A stretch of 64,000 nt of DNA from Terasakiella sp. SH-1 (GTDB lineage Bacteria > Pseudomonadota > Alphaproteobacteria > Rhodospirillales > Terasakiellaceae). The position numbers and the translations under genes were made by a program. Of the stretch, positions 8,953-18,107 are shown piece by piece. The notes under the pieces were generated by a model. That model did not search any database and had not been told where the DNA came from. It saw only the letters and a list, made by a program, of their open reading frames with translations. Every line of letters starts with the position of its first letter. Position 1 is the first letter of the stretch. The stretch covers positions 3,459,501 through 3,523,500 of the forward strand of contig NZ_CP038255.1 of the NCBI RefSeq assembly GCF_004564135.1, written 5' to 3'.

Positions 8953-9617
8953 TGGATATCTTAGTAATTGCACCTCATCCAGATGATGAGACTCTTGGCT
9001 GTGGTGGTACCCTGCTCAAGCACAAAGCAAACGGTGATCGAATTCACTGGTTGATTATAACGTGTATGAATGTTGAACAGGGCTTTTCAGCTGAACGTAT
9101 TAGAAATAGAAAGGTTGAAATTGTAGAAGTTTCTAAACAGTTTCAATTTGATAGTGTCTTTGAGCTTAATTATCCTTCCACCCTATTGGATACAATTCCA
9201 ATGTCAGATTTTGTCTTAAGAATCAGTGATGTTATAAAAGAAATTAAGCCTGAAGTTGTATACCTTCCTCATGGCGGAGATATTCATTCAGATCATTATG
9301 CTGTATATCAGTCTGCTAAACCTTGTATTAAATGGTTTAGATACCCCAGCATTAAGAGAACCTATATATATGAAACTATTTCAGAAACCGATTTTTCATT
9401 ACCTGACAGTTCTTTTTTTCAACCCAATGTTTTTATAAATATATCTGAATTTATTGACAAAAAAATAGAAATTATGAAAATATATGGTGGTGAAATGAAA
9501 GAGTTTCCTTTTCCTCGCTCCGAAAGAGCAATACGTGCATTAGCTGAACAACGTGGCTCCCAGGTAGGCTGCCATGCAGCAGAAGCATTTATGTTACTAA
9601 AAGAATTCAAGTCCTAA
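8952..9617 (+). CDS. PIG-L family N-deacetylase
   Basis: The 221-residue protein shows the zinc-binding signature APHPDDETLGCGG (residues 7-19) and the downstream GGDIHSDHYAV motif that supplies further His/Asp ligands. PIG-L enzymes remove N-acetyl groups from sugars such as GlcNAc-PI or bacillithiol precursors. In this operon it overlaps both neighbours (TAATG junctions) and lies between a formyltransferase and neuB. The simplest inference is that it strips an acetyl from a nonulosonic acid precursor so that a formyl (or another acyl) can be put on. That role is inferred from context only. Confidence 0.82.
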   Translation: MDILVIAPHPDDETLGCGGTLLKHKANGDRIHWLIITCMNVEQGFSAERIRNRKVEIVEVSKQFQFDSVFELNYPSTLLDTIPMSDFVLRISDVIKEIKPEVVYLPHGGDIHSDHYAVYQSAKPCIKWFRYPSIKRTYIYETISETDFSLPDSSFFQPNVFINISEFIDKKIEIMKIYGGEMKEFPFPRSERAIRALAEQRGSQVGCHAAEAFMLLKEFKS

Positions 9618-10678
9618 TGACAAAATGTTTTATTATTGCAGAAGCTGGCGTAAATCATAATGGTGATGAGAAACTAGCATACGAACTTATTGCAGCGGCG
9701 GCTGAGGCTAAGGCAGATGCTGTAAAATTCCAAACTTTCAAAGCTGAACGTCTTGTAAGTCAAGGGACGCCAAAAGCAAACTATCAATTAGAACAGACAG
9801 ATAAATCAGAAAGTCACTTCGATATGATTCAGCGTCTGGAAATAAGTCCAGACCAGCACTTTAGGCTCAAAGAAGAGTGTGAAAAATATAACATTGAATT
9901 TATGTCGACTCCTTTTGATACTATTAGTGCTAACTTTTTGGTTAAAGAACTTAAAGTTAAACGTTTAAAAATTCCCTCAGGTGAAATCATTAACGGTCCC
10001 TTACTTGATCATGTTGGACGTTTAGGGGTACCAATTATTTTATCTTCAGGAATGTCATCATTGTCTGAAATTAAACAAGCTTTAAAGGTTCTATCTCATA
10101 GCCTATGTCACCGCGATGGTCCTCCAGACTTTAAAGCATTGATAGAAAAAAGTGATCAAAGAGCTTTAAACGAGAATATCAGTTTACTTCATTGCACAAC
10201 TGAATACCCAGCTCCATTCAATGAGATTAACCTTCGGGCAATGGATAATATGAGAAAAGAATTCAGGCTTCCAGTTGGTTATTCTGATCACAGTCTTGGT
10301 ATTCATATTCCCTTGGCAGCAGTAGCACGAGGTGCGCGAATTATTGAAAAACATTTTACACTGGACCACAACCTGTCTGGACCAGATCATGCAGCATCAT
10401 TAGAGCCAGCTGAATTAATTAAAATGGTTCAACTTATCAGGGATGTTGAGGTCGCGCTAGGAGACGGCATTAAAAAAACTACAAAAAGCGAAAAAAAGAA
10501 TCTACCAGTCGTGCGCAAAAGCCTTGTCGCCAAAGTTGATATTTCTAAAGGTGAGACATTTACGGCTGAAAACTTAAGCATTAAAAGACCTGGTGATGGC
10601 ATAAGTCCTATGCAATATTGGGACTATTTAGGTAAAATAGCTGAGGCTGACTATAAAAAGGACGCATTAATTAAATGA
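9617..10678 (+). CDS. neuB: Nonulosonic acid synthase (NeuB/LegI type), first copy
   Basis: The 353-residue protein has the TIM-barrel opening IIAEAGVNHNGDEKLAYELI, then KFQTFKAERL, the SGEIINGPLLDHVG and LHCTTEYPAPFNEINL blocks, GYSDHSLGI and EKHFTLDH, all NeuB hallmarks. It ends with a C-terminal SAF (antifreeze-like) domain beginning near VRKSLVAKVDISKGE. The enzyme condenses phosphoenolpyruvate with a six-carbon amino sugar to form the nine-carbon acid. The start overlaps the deacetylase stop and its own stop overlaps the next start (ATGA), so it sits in the middle of a coupled operon. Sequence alone does not choose between sialic and legionaminic acid. Confidence 0.88.
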   Translation: MTKCFIIAEAGVNHNGDEKLAYELIAAAAEAKADAVKFQTFKAERLVSQGTPKANYQLEQTDKSESHFDMIQRLEISPDQHFRLKEECEKYNIEFMSTPFDTISANFLVKELKVKRLKIPSGEIINGPLLDHVGRLGVPIILSSGMSSLSEIKQALKVLSHSLCHRDGPPDFKALIEKSDQRALNENISLLHCTTEYPAPFNEINLRAMDNMRKEFRLPVGYSDHSLGIHIPLAAVARGARIIEKHFTLDHNLSGPDHAASLEPAELIKMVQLIRDVEVALGDGIKKTTKSEKKNLPVVRKSLVAKVDISKGETFTAENLSIKRPGDGISPMQYWDYLGKIAEADYKKDALIK

Positions 10679-11601
10679 AAATAGGTTATTTTGGCGATGG
10701 TCCTTGGGCTGTTAGAGCGCTTGAATTATTAAGAGATGAAAATAATATCACAATTGATTTTATTGTTGGCCGTTATGGTTCAGTCGACCCCTCATTAGAA
10801 AATATGGCGCGTAACCTTAATATTCCTTTCTTTTGTCCTCCCAAAGTCAATGCACAGGATTTTCTTAAGACAATATCCACATTTCAGTCAGATTTAAATG
10901 TATCAATGTCTTATGATCAAATTATAAAACCTGAATTAATCAACCTGTGTCCTGAGGGGTTTGTCAATTGTCATGCAGGAGCTTTACCATTTTATCGGGG
11001 AAGAAATATTCTCAACTGGGTTTTAATTAATGGTGAAGACAAATTTGGGGTCACACTACATTATATTGATGAAGGTATTGATACTGGGGATATCATTGAG
11101 CAAAGGTTTTCTTCTATTGGCAAAGATGACACCTACTATGATATTCTTGAAATAGCTCATGAACTATGTGCTGAGACACTTTTAACAGGTCTTAGAAAAA
11201 TCAGAGATAAACAAGTTAAACCAATTAAACAGAGTAGTATTCATCCCGTTGGTTTCTATTGTGGTCGACGTAAAGTCGGAGATGAAAATGTAGACTGGAA
11301 TTGGACTAGTGAACGTATTCACAATTTTGTCCGAGGAATTTCTTCTCCTGGTCCATGCGCCCGTGCAAAAATTAAATCTGATGATATAGCTATTGTTCGT
11401 ACGAGATTAATCTTAGGAGTACCTAGCTATATGGGAACACCAGGTGAAATTATAGGCAAAAATAATGAAGGTGTAATAATAAAAACTGGAGATACGACAC
11501 TTCAAATTCTTGAATATGCTCACATTAACAAGCAACAACAGCCAGAAAAGATACTTAAGCCAACATGGCCAATTGGGACGCGAATTGATAGTAAAAACTA
11601 A
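10675..11601 (+). CDS. Sugar N-formyltransferase-like protein (second copy)
   Basis: The 308-residue protein has a formyl_trans_N domain with GYFGDGPWAVRALELL at the N-terminus and a catalytic block FVNCHAGALPFYRGRNILNW, where the His and the ALPFYRGR loop match the family. An acidic segment HYIDEGIDTGDII follows, and then a C-terminal domain (VDWNWTSERIHNFVRGISS). It is clearly a different paralogue from the protein at 8059-8952. The likely reaction is N-formylation of an amino sugar in the same pathway, using N10-formyl-tetrahydrofolate in the cytoplasm. It closes the operon, with IS debris directly downstream. Confidence 0.78.
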   Translation: MKIGYFGDGPWAVRALELLRDENNITIDFIVGRYGSVDPSLENMARNLNIPFFCPPKVNAQDFLKTISTFQSDLNVSMSYDQIIKPELINLCPEGFVNCHAGALPFYRGRNILNWVLINGEDKFGVTLHYIDEGIDTGDIIEQRFSSIGKDDTYYDILEIAHELCAETLLTGLRKIRDKQVKPIKQSSIHPVGFYCGRRKVGDENVDWNWTSERIHNFVRGISSPGPCARAKIKSDDIAIVRTRLILGVPSYMGTPGEIIGKNNEGVIIKTGDTTLQILEYAHINKQQQPEKILKPTWPIGTRIDSKN

Positions 11602-11733
11602 ATTTAAATATCAGCTTTGGCACGCTGGTTGAGAGTGTCCGTTGTCAAAACATTAGAGACCAGAGATCATGATTTCTCTTTGGTTGATTTTAAACGGCCT
11701 GATTTTGGTAGATCAAGCGTCTTTTAGCGATAG
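11602..11733. other. Unassigned junction sequence
   Basis: This is 132 bases between the end of the second formyltransferase and the truncated IS3 copy. No recognisable gene or terminal repeat is visible. It may be the scar of a lost insertion sequence. Confidence 0.35.
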
Positions 11734-12491
11734 TCTGTCGTTTTAATATAGGTAATATCAGTTACCTAAAATCGATTTGGTTCCAGAACATCAAATTGTC
11801 GATCAAGTGTATTATCAACAACAATAGACGGTTTTCCACCATATTGACCAGGACGACGTTTATATCCGATCTGAGCACAAATTCCTGCCAGACGAGTCAG
11901 GCGTGCGACACGGTTAGGACTGATGCATTCGCCTAATTCTCACAGGTCATCGTGTAATTTACGATAGCCATAAACCTTGCCACTCTCTTCCCAAGCCTGT
12001 TTGATGAGTTCAGTTTGGCGTTGGTCTTCAAGGGCTCTATTGCTGAGTGGTGATTTTAGCCACGCATAAAATCCGCTTGGATGAACTCGCAATATACGGC
12101 ACATGCTTCGGATCATAAAATCAGAACGATGCACCTTCATAAAGGCGTACTTCACTTGGCATCTTTTGCGAAGAACGCCGTGGCCTTTTTTAAGATGTCT
12201 CACTCCTCGGTGACACGGGCCAACTCTTTCTTTTAGCGACTGATCTCGGCAGATTGTTCCATAACTTCTTGGGCAACAGCTGGCAATTTAGAAAACCGCT
12301 TACGCCATTGATAAAGCGAATGTGTGCTGACACCTAAACGCCGGGAAACTTCTGCGACTGAATAGCCCCGTTCCGTAATCTGCTATACAGCATCAATTTT
12401 AAATTCATCGGTGAAATAGGATTTGGATATTGAATAACTCCTTGCCTCATTTTGTAACCGACAAGGTGTCTAGAAATCTAGGGGCTATTCA
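11734..12491 (-). mobile_element. Truncated IS3-family element, copy 1
   Basis: Nearly identical to the right part of the element at 57759-58986. Its outer end reads TGAATAGCCCCTAGATTTC inward from 12491. OrfA (about 12152-12430) reads as SKSYFTDEFKIDAV...YSVAEV, but its start codon position is ATA and it has internal stops. One of these (TAG after DAV) is unique to this copy. OrfB begins at the A-rich slippage site (KKATAFFAK to RCQVKYAFMKVHRSDF) and runs to a TAG in place of Trp after EPNRF. Homology ends at about 11734, so the catalytic core is lost. Confidence 0.82.
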
Positions 12492-12524
12492 ATCGTGTAA
12501 ACTCCTTTTAGGAGGTGCCAGAAG

Positions 12525-12698
12525 ATGGTTATCAAGAAAGAACTGCTCGATGAGCTATTTGCGTCCGTTGACAACCCACAAGACTTGATGGGTGAAGAGG
12601 GACTTCTCAAAAAATTGAAGAAAGCTCTGATTGAACGGGCAATGACACTGGACCGCCTGACCATTGATCTTTTAGACCATCAGGTCCCTCTTTATTAA
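12525..12698 (+). pseudogene. IS256-family transposase N-terminal fragment
   Basis: An ATG preceded by a good GGAGG site opens a 57-codon frame, IKKELLDELFAS...GLLKKLKKALIERAM. This is the start of IS256-family (mutator) transposases, which usually read IPKELLDELL...GENGLLKQLTKALLERAL. The frame then diverges (TLDRLTID) and stops at TAA, so only about a tenth of the gene survives. Confidence 0.7.
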
Positions 12699-12719
12699 AA
12701 CGCAAAACCCAGTCATGGA

Positions 12720-12904
12720 TTATTTGCAAAGTCACACCGCCATATTTCTCCAACGAACAAAACGATTGTAGAGCGTTTTATGTGAACCGTAACCTGTCGG
12801 AGTGTCACGCCATACGCCATTGAAGACCACGTTTAGGCACATGAATAATACATGAAATAACCCGTTGATCATCGGTGCGGGGAACGCCATGGGACAACGT
12901 CATG
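12720..12904 (-). pseudogene. IS5-type transposase N-terminal fragment
   Basis: Minus-strand reading gives LSHGVPRTDDQRVISCIIHV, then RGLQWRMA, a frameshift, and DTPTGYGSHKTLYNRFVRW. These blocks match the start of IS5-family (IS1031/IS427-like) transposases. The frame is broken within 60 codons and no catalytic domain follows. Confidence 0.65.
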
Positions 12905-13086
12905 CGACCCCATTCAGGCCGGCTGGCGCTGTTATGGAAAAACACCCATGCAGACCTTCGAGAATGTCAAACATTTGGCTATTGAGAAAAATCTTGATAA
13001 CTTGATGCCACAATCGGACAACACGATCTCAAATATTTTTGCTGTCCGATAATTCATATATGTCGGATCAAGTTCTGACTTTTACA
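12905..13086 (+). mobile_element. IS481-type element, right end with transposase C-terminus (copy A)
   Basis: The plus strand encodes RCYGKTPMQTFENVKHLAIE, ending in a stop at 13050-13052. The GKTPMQTF block is characteristic of the C-terminus of IS481-type transposases. The sequence then ends in TGTCGGATCAAGTTCTGACT followed by TTTACA (to 13086), a plausible terminal repeat. A close copy in the opposite orientation lies at 45448-45563. The next gene's ATG is only 26 bases beyond this end. Confidence 0.6.
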
Positions 13087-13111
13087 AATAAGGCTTTACG
13101 TTTTTTTCGAT

Positions 13112-15172
13112 ATGTCCCTTTTGTTTCCCCAGTTTTTGCTTCGTATTCTTGTGTTTTTCTTGGTTGTCGCCTGTTTGTCATTGCCTTTAAATCAATTTGG
13201 GGATTTTCTTTTTCTTGTGTTTTTCTTGCCCATATTGTTTTGGGCAGGTGTTACGGATAGATTTATAAGATGGGGATCGGCCTTAATAGTTTTGTTGATC
13301 TGTCTTACTCTTCAATCTGTTTTGCCTCAACATAAGATACAGGAAGGTCATAATCTGTTTATGCCAGCCCCACAGGGCCAGGTTTTTAAAGATCAATTGC
13401 CTGAAGAAATTTACAGCTGGCTGGAAGCTGATTTCCTGCGAAAGTATCCTGTAAAAGGCCATTGTCTGGGTGTGGATGTATCAAAGACGAGTAATTGTTG
13501 GAAAACACATCAAAAACCCACAGAATTATATGATGTAAATGCCGATGGGATTTGGCAAAATCCTGTTTATTCACGTGTTGTCTCTGATATTAATTTTTCA
13601 GATGTCATGAGTTTGCGTGGCGGTTTTATCAATCGCTCTTATAACTGGTATGATACACGTAGTGACGTTAAACGTGCGGATATGCCGTTTTTTGTCCTGT
13701 TTGAATTTAAGGGGAATAATCCGGCAAGTCAGATCTGTTGGCGAGGTAAAGTGGCTTGGGTTGAAGAAAAAAAGCCTGTTGTTTTTCTTCATCATCTTGA
13801 ATTGGCGTGTCGTTCTCTTGAAAAGGCACAAGGCTTAAAGCTTTATGGTAATGGGATTGATTCTCTTGAAATGAGGCTGGAAACCTCATTTTTGATGCAA
13901 ATACATCAGTTTGCCCCTTATGTGGGAGCTGTGCTTTTGGTCCTGCTTTTGGTCCGCGTTGAATTTAAACAGCTATTTCTTCCCTTTGGTTTTGTTTGTG
14001 CAAGCTTGTCCGTCTTAGCAGGAAAGGTAAGTCATCTCTTTACAGCATTACCTGTGTATCCAGGGGGGCTTGACGGTTTAACCCATGACAGTATGTCACG
14101 CTTGATGCTGGATGGGTTTTTGAGGGATGATTGGTCGAAGGTTTTTCAGGGTGGCGTTGACATTTTTTATTACATGCCCGGATTGCGTTATTTCCGTTTT
14201 CTAGAACATTTGATGTTTGGGGAAACGGTTTATGGCTATTTGATTATTCTCACCTTTGTCCCCCTGGTTTTATATTCTTTGCTCAGGATTTTTATTCCAA
14301 GCCTGTGGCTCTTGCCTGTGATGGGACTGTTTTTCTTCACGCCTTTTGTGCGTAGTTTTGGGCTTTCTTTCCCCCATTATATGGACAATATGGCTCTGGG
14401 TTTTCCGGGGGCTTTAGGATATGGGCTGTTTCTTTTGTCTTTATGTGTTCTTGTTAAACAGGTTTTGAAGGAGAAAGAGGTTTCGCTTGTGGCCCTGTGG
14501 CTGGGCGGATTGTTCTTAGCCTTTGCTGTCTTTATGCGCCCGAATATGGCCCCAGGGGCTGCTGTCTTGTTGTTGGGGCTTTCTGTTTTATTCCTTAGAC
14601 AGGGGAATTTGAAAAATATTTTATGGTTGGGGTTTGGTTTTTCTCCCCTTCTTTTTGTGCCGTTTCATAACTGGTATTTTGGGGGCGTTTTTGTTCCCTT
14701 TACCACAGCGGCTACGGCCAGTGTGAATTTACATGCCCCACCTGCCTTGTGGATAGAGGCACTGGGTGATCTGTTATCTTTTGACATGGCAAGTGGGGCT
14801 GTGGAGAAATGTTGGGAGCAGCTTTCTTTATGGTCTAAGGGGTGGCATCCCCTTCATCTTTGGGCTTTTCTTTCTGTGGTTTTTGTCTGTTTTAATCCAT
14901 TTAAAACACATTTTGCCTTACGTTTGATTTCTTATATTGCCCTTGTCCAGCATAGCGTGTTGTGGGTTTTTACGGCACATAGTCGGTATGCTTGGTTGGC
15001 GTGGCTGTTGAGTTTTGTGGTGACTGTCGCGCTGAGCCGTGCATTCTTCTGGCAAATGTTTGCGACCCGTTCTGAAATATGGAATAAGATAGCCCACCTG
15101 TTAGAGCCCACGGGTCTGTCAAACCCGCCTGTTATTGATATTGATTGTATAAAGTTGAGAAAGCTTTCCTGA
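13112..15172 (+). CDS. Polytopic membrane protein, possible GT-C-type glycosyltransferase
   Basis: The 686-residue protein has three or four N-terminal membrane helices (about residues 5-75), a large soluble periplasmic-type domain (about 80-270, with paired cysteines), then about nine further helices. The second half carries a YPGGLDGLTHDSMSRLML segment after a helix, reminiscent of the first-loop acidic residues of GT-C enzymes, but I cannot confirm the family. The stop overlaps the start of the UbiA-type gene (TGATG), so the two are probably co-translated. A lipid-linked sugar transferase or polymerase role is inferred. The ATG lies just beyond an IS end and has only a weak ribosome site. 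Confidence 0.5.
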   Translation: MSLLFPQFLLRILVFFLVVACLSLPLNQFGDFLFLVFFLPILFWAGVTDRFIRWGSALIVLLICLTLQSVLPQHKIQEGHNLFMPAPQGQVFKDQLPEEIYSWLEADFLRKYPVKGHCLGVDVSKTSNCWKTHQKPTELYDVNADGIWQNPVYSRVVSDINFSDVMSLRGGFINRSYNWYDTRSDVKRADMPFFVLFEFKGNNPASQICWRGKVAWVEEKKPVVFLHHLELACRSLEKAQGLKLYGNGIDSLEMRLETSFLMQIHQFAPYVGAVLLVLLLVRVEFKQLFLPFGFVCASLSVLAGKVSHLFTALPVYPGGLDGLTHDSMSRLMLDGFLRDDWSKVFQGGVDIFYYMPGLRYFRFLEHLMFGETVYGYLIILTFVPLVLYSLLRIFIPSLWLLPVMGLFFFTPFVRSFGLSFPHYMDNMALGFPGALGYGLFLLSLCVLVKQVLKEKEVSLVALWLGGLFLAFAVFMRPNMAPGAAVLLLGLSVLFLRQGNLKNILWLGFGFSPLLFVPFHNWYFGGVFVPFTTAATASVNLHAPPALWIEALGDLLSFDMASGAVEKCWEQLSLWSKGWHPLHLWAFLSVVFVCFNPFKTHFALRLISYIALVQHSVLWVFTAHSRYAWLAWLLSFVVTVALSRAFFWQMFATRSEIWNKIAHLLEPTGLSNPPVIDIDCIKLRKLS

Positions 15173-16185
15173 TGTCTGACCCGAAAATTCAAGATATTTA
15201 TTGGGAAAGTGTCATCAACCTTGTGAAAAAAAATCCTCTCCAGCTTTTTCAAACAAAAAATATTATTGAAAGTGGTTCGGCCAATCTGGATTTAGCACTC
15301 CTGCCACAACAAAGTAAAACAACTTTATCGGGATTATTTAAGGGATTACGCCCTCATCAATGGTCTAAAAATATTCTCATATTCGCCGTCTTAATCATTG
15401 GGGGAGTGCCGACATTTGAGAATGTGAGCATTGCTTTTGGTATTTTTGTTTTATTTTCAATGATGGCCAGTGCCACATATATCATCAATGATCTGTTTGA
15501 TTTACAAGCTGATCGGCAAAATCCCTATAAACAGTATCGGCCCCTGGCAAAAGGGGAATTCAGGATTCCTCATGCTATTGCTTTATCGCTTTTGATGTTA
15601 CTATTTAGTTTAGGGTTAGCCACATATCTAGATCCAGTTTTATTCCTGTGTTTTGGGACATATTTGATCGTAACACTGGCTTATACTTTCTATGTGAAGC
15701 GGTTGATTATCGTTGATGTTATGCTTCTGGCCTTTCTCTATACATGGCGGGTTATTATTGGTGGGGTCGCACTTGATCTTCCCATGAGTTCCTGGTTTAT
15801 CGCCTTTGTGGTTGTGACCTTTCTTAGTCTGGCATTTGTGAAACGTGCAGCAGGGCTCAAAGACGAGGTGGGGGAAGATACAGGTCGAGGCTATCGTCAA
15901 AAGCATTATCCGTTGGTTGTTACATTGGGCTGTGGTTTGGCAGTCATAGCAACGGTTGTATATGGGTTGTTTATTCAGTTAGACCCCAGTGTGGCTGATC
16001 GTTATCATGAATATGTCTATCTTTGGTTGTCAGCCATCGCCTTTGGTTTGTGGATCGGTTATATCTGGTTGCAGACTATTAAAGGTAAGATGCATCAGGA
16101 CCCGATTGTGTTTAGTGGAACAAATATCATTAGTCTTTGGCTTAGTGGGGCCACTGTTGCCTTTCATTTTTTAAGTCGGGTATAA
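15172..16185 (+). CDS. UbiA-family prenyltransferase, decaprenyl-phosphate phosphoribosyltransferase-like
   Basis: The protein is 337 residues from the ATG at 15172, which overlaps the upstream stop; an in-frame earlier start at 15145 lies inside the previous gene. It has the opening LRPHQWSKNILIF, the metal-binding NDLFDLQADR (about residue 106), NPYKQYRPLAKG, and the second Asp-rich loop KRAAGLKDEVGED. With about eight helices this fits DPPR synthases, which join prenyl phosphate and PRPP. Residues 1-50 (DIYWESVINLVKKNPLQLFQ) resemble the linker of HAD-UbiA fusions, suggesting loss of an N-terminal HAD domain. It acts in the inner membrane. Confidence 0.75.
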   Translation: MSDPKIQDIYWESVINLVKKNPLQLFQTKNIIESGSANLDLALLPQQSKTTLSGLFKGLRPHQWSKNILIFAVLIIGGVPTFENVSIAFGIFVLFSMMASATYIINDLFDLQADRQNPYKQYRPLAKGEFRIPHAIALSLLMLLFSLGLATYLDPVLFLCFGTYLIVTLAYTFYVKRLIIVDVMLLAFLYTWRVIIGGVALDLPMSSWFIAFVVVTFLSLAFVKRAAGLKDEVGEDTGRGYRQKHYPLVVTLGCGLAVIATVVYGLFIQLDPSVADRYHEYVYLWLSAIAFGLWIGYIWLQTIKGKMHQDPIVFSGTNIISLWLSGATVAFHFLSRV

Positions 16186-16192
16186 GGTTGAA

Positions 16193-16828
16193 ATGACGCC
16201 ACAAGAAATTTCAAAGATTAATGTTCAGGCTTATAAAAGGGCAGGTTTTTTAACGCGTTTACTATGTCGTCTGCGTCCTTATATCTGCCCGTTTGATATG
16301 TTGCTGGAACATGTTCCCCATGGGGCATCGCAATTCGATATTGGATGTGGCAACGGGGTGTTTTTGTTGTTAGCCAAGCACTATTGTCATATTCAAGATA
16401 GTGTCGGTGCTGATGTAAATGAGGCGGCCCTGGCAACGGCAGATGAGGCTGTGGAGAGTGAACGTGTCGAGTTTATCATGTCCATAAGGCCACAAGAGTG
16501 GCCAAATAAGCAGTTTGACGTGGTTTCTATGATTGATGTGATGCATCATGTACCTGCTGTGCAACAAGGTATTTTCTTAGAAAAAGCATGCGAGAAAGTC
16601 AAAAACGGCGGAAAGATTATTTATAAGGATATGGCGAAAAAACCGTTCTTTTTTGCCTTTATGAATCGTTTGCACGATTTGGTCTTGGCCCGTCAGTGGA
16701 TTACATATTTTGACAAGGGCGAAGCTCGTCAAATTTTGAAAAATCAAGGGTTTGACATTACATATGAAACGGTCAGAACCTGTTATTGGTATCGTCACGA
16801 ATTGATCGTTGCACAAAAAATCAAATAA
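16193..16828 (+). CDS. Class I SAM-dependent methyltransferase
   Basis: This 211-residue protein has the SAM-binding motif FDIGCGNGVFLLLA (about residues 44-57), an acidic second strand (GADVNEAAL), and motif IV VVSMIDVMHHV, typical of UbiE/Methyltransf_11-type enzymes. It starts seven bases after the prenyltransferase stop, so it probably belongs to the same membrane-glycan or lipid module. The substrate is not evident. A lipid-linked intermediate of that module is a reasonable guess. Confidence 0.75.
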   Translation: MTPQEISKINVQAYKRAGFLTRLLCRLRPYICPFDMLLEHVPHGASQFDIGCGNGVFLLLAKHYCHIQDSVGADVNEAALATADEAVESERVEFIMSIRPQEWPNKQFDVVSMIDVMHHVPAVQQGIFLEKACEKVKNGGKIIYKDMAKKPFFFAFMNRLHDLVLARQWITYFDKGEARQILKNQGFDITYETVRTCYWYRHELIVAQKIK

Positions 16829-16902
16829 CTTATCTCTTGCTTAAGAAGTTTGGTGTATAACACGCTTTATTGACGAAGTTTTTCTATTGGAGACACTCCC
16901 CT

Positions 16903-17490
16903 ATGCGCACTGCATCTGTTCAGCGACAAACGTCTGAAACTGATATTTCCGTTGAGATTAATCTGGATGGGACAGGCGAGTATGACATTAAGACCGGGAT
17001 CGGTTTTCTGGATCATATGCTGGAACAGCTGTCACGTCACGGGTTGATTGATCTGAAAATCCGCTGCAACGGTGATCTCCATATTGACTGTCACCATACG
17101 GTGGAAGATGTGGCTTTGGCGCTGGGTGAGGCGTTTACGCAAGCCTTGGGCGATAAAAAAGGCATTACACGTTACGCTCATGCTTATATCCCCATGGATG
17201 AGACTTTGGTGCGTGTGGCGCTGGATTGTTCCGGGCGCCCCTATCTGGTGTGGAAAGTTCAATTCTCACAGGCACAATTGGGCGATATGGATACGGAGAT
17301 GTTCCAGCATTGGTTCCAATCTTTCGCGCTGAAAGCCGGGTTGTCCCTGCATGTGGAATGTCTGGATGGGGAAAATAACCATCATATTGCGGAAGCGGCC
17401 TATAAAGGGTTGGCGCGGGCCTTGCGTCAAGCGGTGGAGATTGATCCGCGCAAATCTGATGAAATTCCCAGCACCAAAGGGTCTCTCTAA
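16903..17490 (+). CDS. hisB: Imidazoleglycerol-phosphate dehydratase
   Basis: The 195-residue protein has the paired metal-binding motifs of His[12 protein letters not shown] and [15 protein letters not shown] in the first half, and their pseudo-repeats QHWFQSF and [17 protein letters not shown] in the second. It dehydrates imidazole-glycerol phosphate in histidine synthesis. It is the monofunctional bacterial form, without the phosphatase domain found in enterics. The start at 16903 is chosen because a GGAG site lies about 10 bases upstream and [15 protein letters not shown] is the family N-terminus; an upstream in-frame start at 16870 is less likely. It leads the run of his genes. Confidence 0.95.
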   Translation: MRTASVQRQTSETDISVEINLDGTGEYDIKTGIGFLDHMLEQLSRHGLIDLKIRCNGDLHIDCHHTVEDVALALGEAFTQALGDKKGITRYAHAYIPMDETLVRVALDCSGRPYLVWKVQFSQAQLGDMDTEMFQHWFQSFALKAGLSLHVECLDGENNHHIAEAAYKGLARALRQAVEIDPRKSDEIPSTKGSL

Positions 17491-17496
17491 ACAGCT

Positions 17497-18102
17497 ATGC
17501 TGACGCTATATTCTAGTCAAAGTTCTGGCAATTGTTACAAGGTACGCCTGCTGCTGCATCAGCTGGGCTGTGATGTTACTATCAAGGAAATGGATGTGGT
17601 GGCTGGTGATTGCCAAACAGATGAGTTTAAGGCGATCAATCCCATGGGCCAAGTCCCTGCTCTTGTCTTGGATGAAGGCATGGTTCTGGCCCAATCCAAT
17701 GCTATCTTGCTGCATTTTGCCGATGAAACCCAATATATGGCCATGGATTATTTTGATAAGTCGCTGACTTATCAATGGTTATTCTGGGAACAATATAGCC
17801 ATGAAACCGCCATCGCCGTGGCGCGCTATTCCATGCATTATCTGGGCAATAGCGAAGCTGATGATCCCCGTTTGTCGGAACTGTGGGAAAAGGGATATCG
17901 CGCCCTTGATGTCATGGAAAAGCATTTGTCTGATCAGGACTTCTTTGTGGGTAACCGTTATTCCATCGTCGATATTGCCCTGTTTGCCTATACCCATGTG
18001 GCCGATGAAGGGGGCTTTGACCTATCCGGTTATCCCAAGGTTCAGGCATGGCTTGACCGGATCAAGGCACAACCGCGCTGGAAACCCATGGGTGAGATCT
18101 AA
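17497..18102 (+). CDS. Glutathione S-transferase family protein
   Basis: The 201-residue protein has an N-terminal thioredoxin-like domain (YSSQSSGNCYKVRLLLHQLG) with the cis-Pro segment MGQVPAL and the LAQSNAILLHFAD glutathione-binding loop. An all-helical C-terminal domain follows, including FFVGNRYSIVDIALFAYTHV with the conserved N-capping Ser/Asp. It conjugates or reduces with glutathione in the cytoplasm. It starts seven bases after hisB, so it appears to ride in the his transcript without an obvious link to histidine. Confidence 0.88.
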   Translation: MLTLYSSQSSGNCYKVRLLLHQLGCDVTIKEMDVVAGDCQTDEFKAINPMGQVPALVLDEGMVLAQSNAILLHFADETQYMAMDYFDKSLTYQWLFWEQYSHETAIAVARYSMHYLGNSEADDPRLSELWEKGYRALDVMEKHLSDQDFFVGNRYSIVDIALFAYTHVADEGGFDLSGYPKVQAWLDRIKAQPRWKPMGEI

Positions 18103-18107
18103 ATCCC

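Noticed and set aside
13039-13260. Overlapping small ORF upstream of the 686-residue membrane protein
   Set aside because: It begins inside the IS481 remnant and overlaps the membrane gene in another frame; no coding signal.
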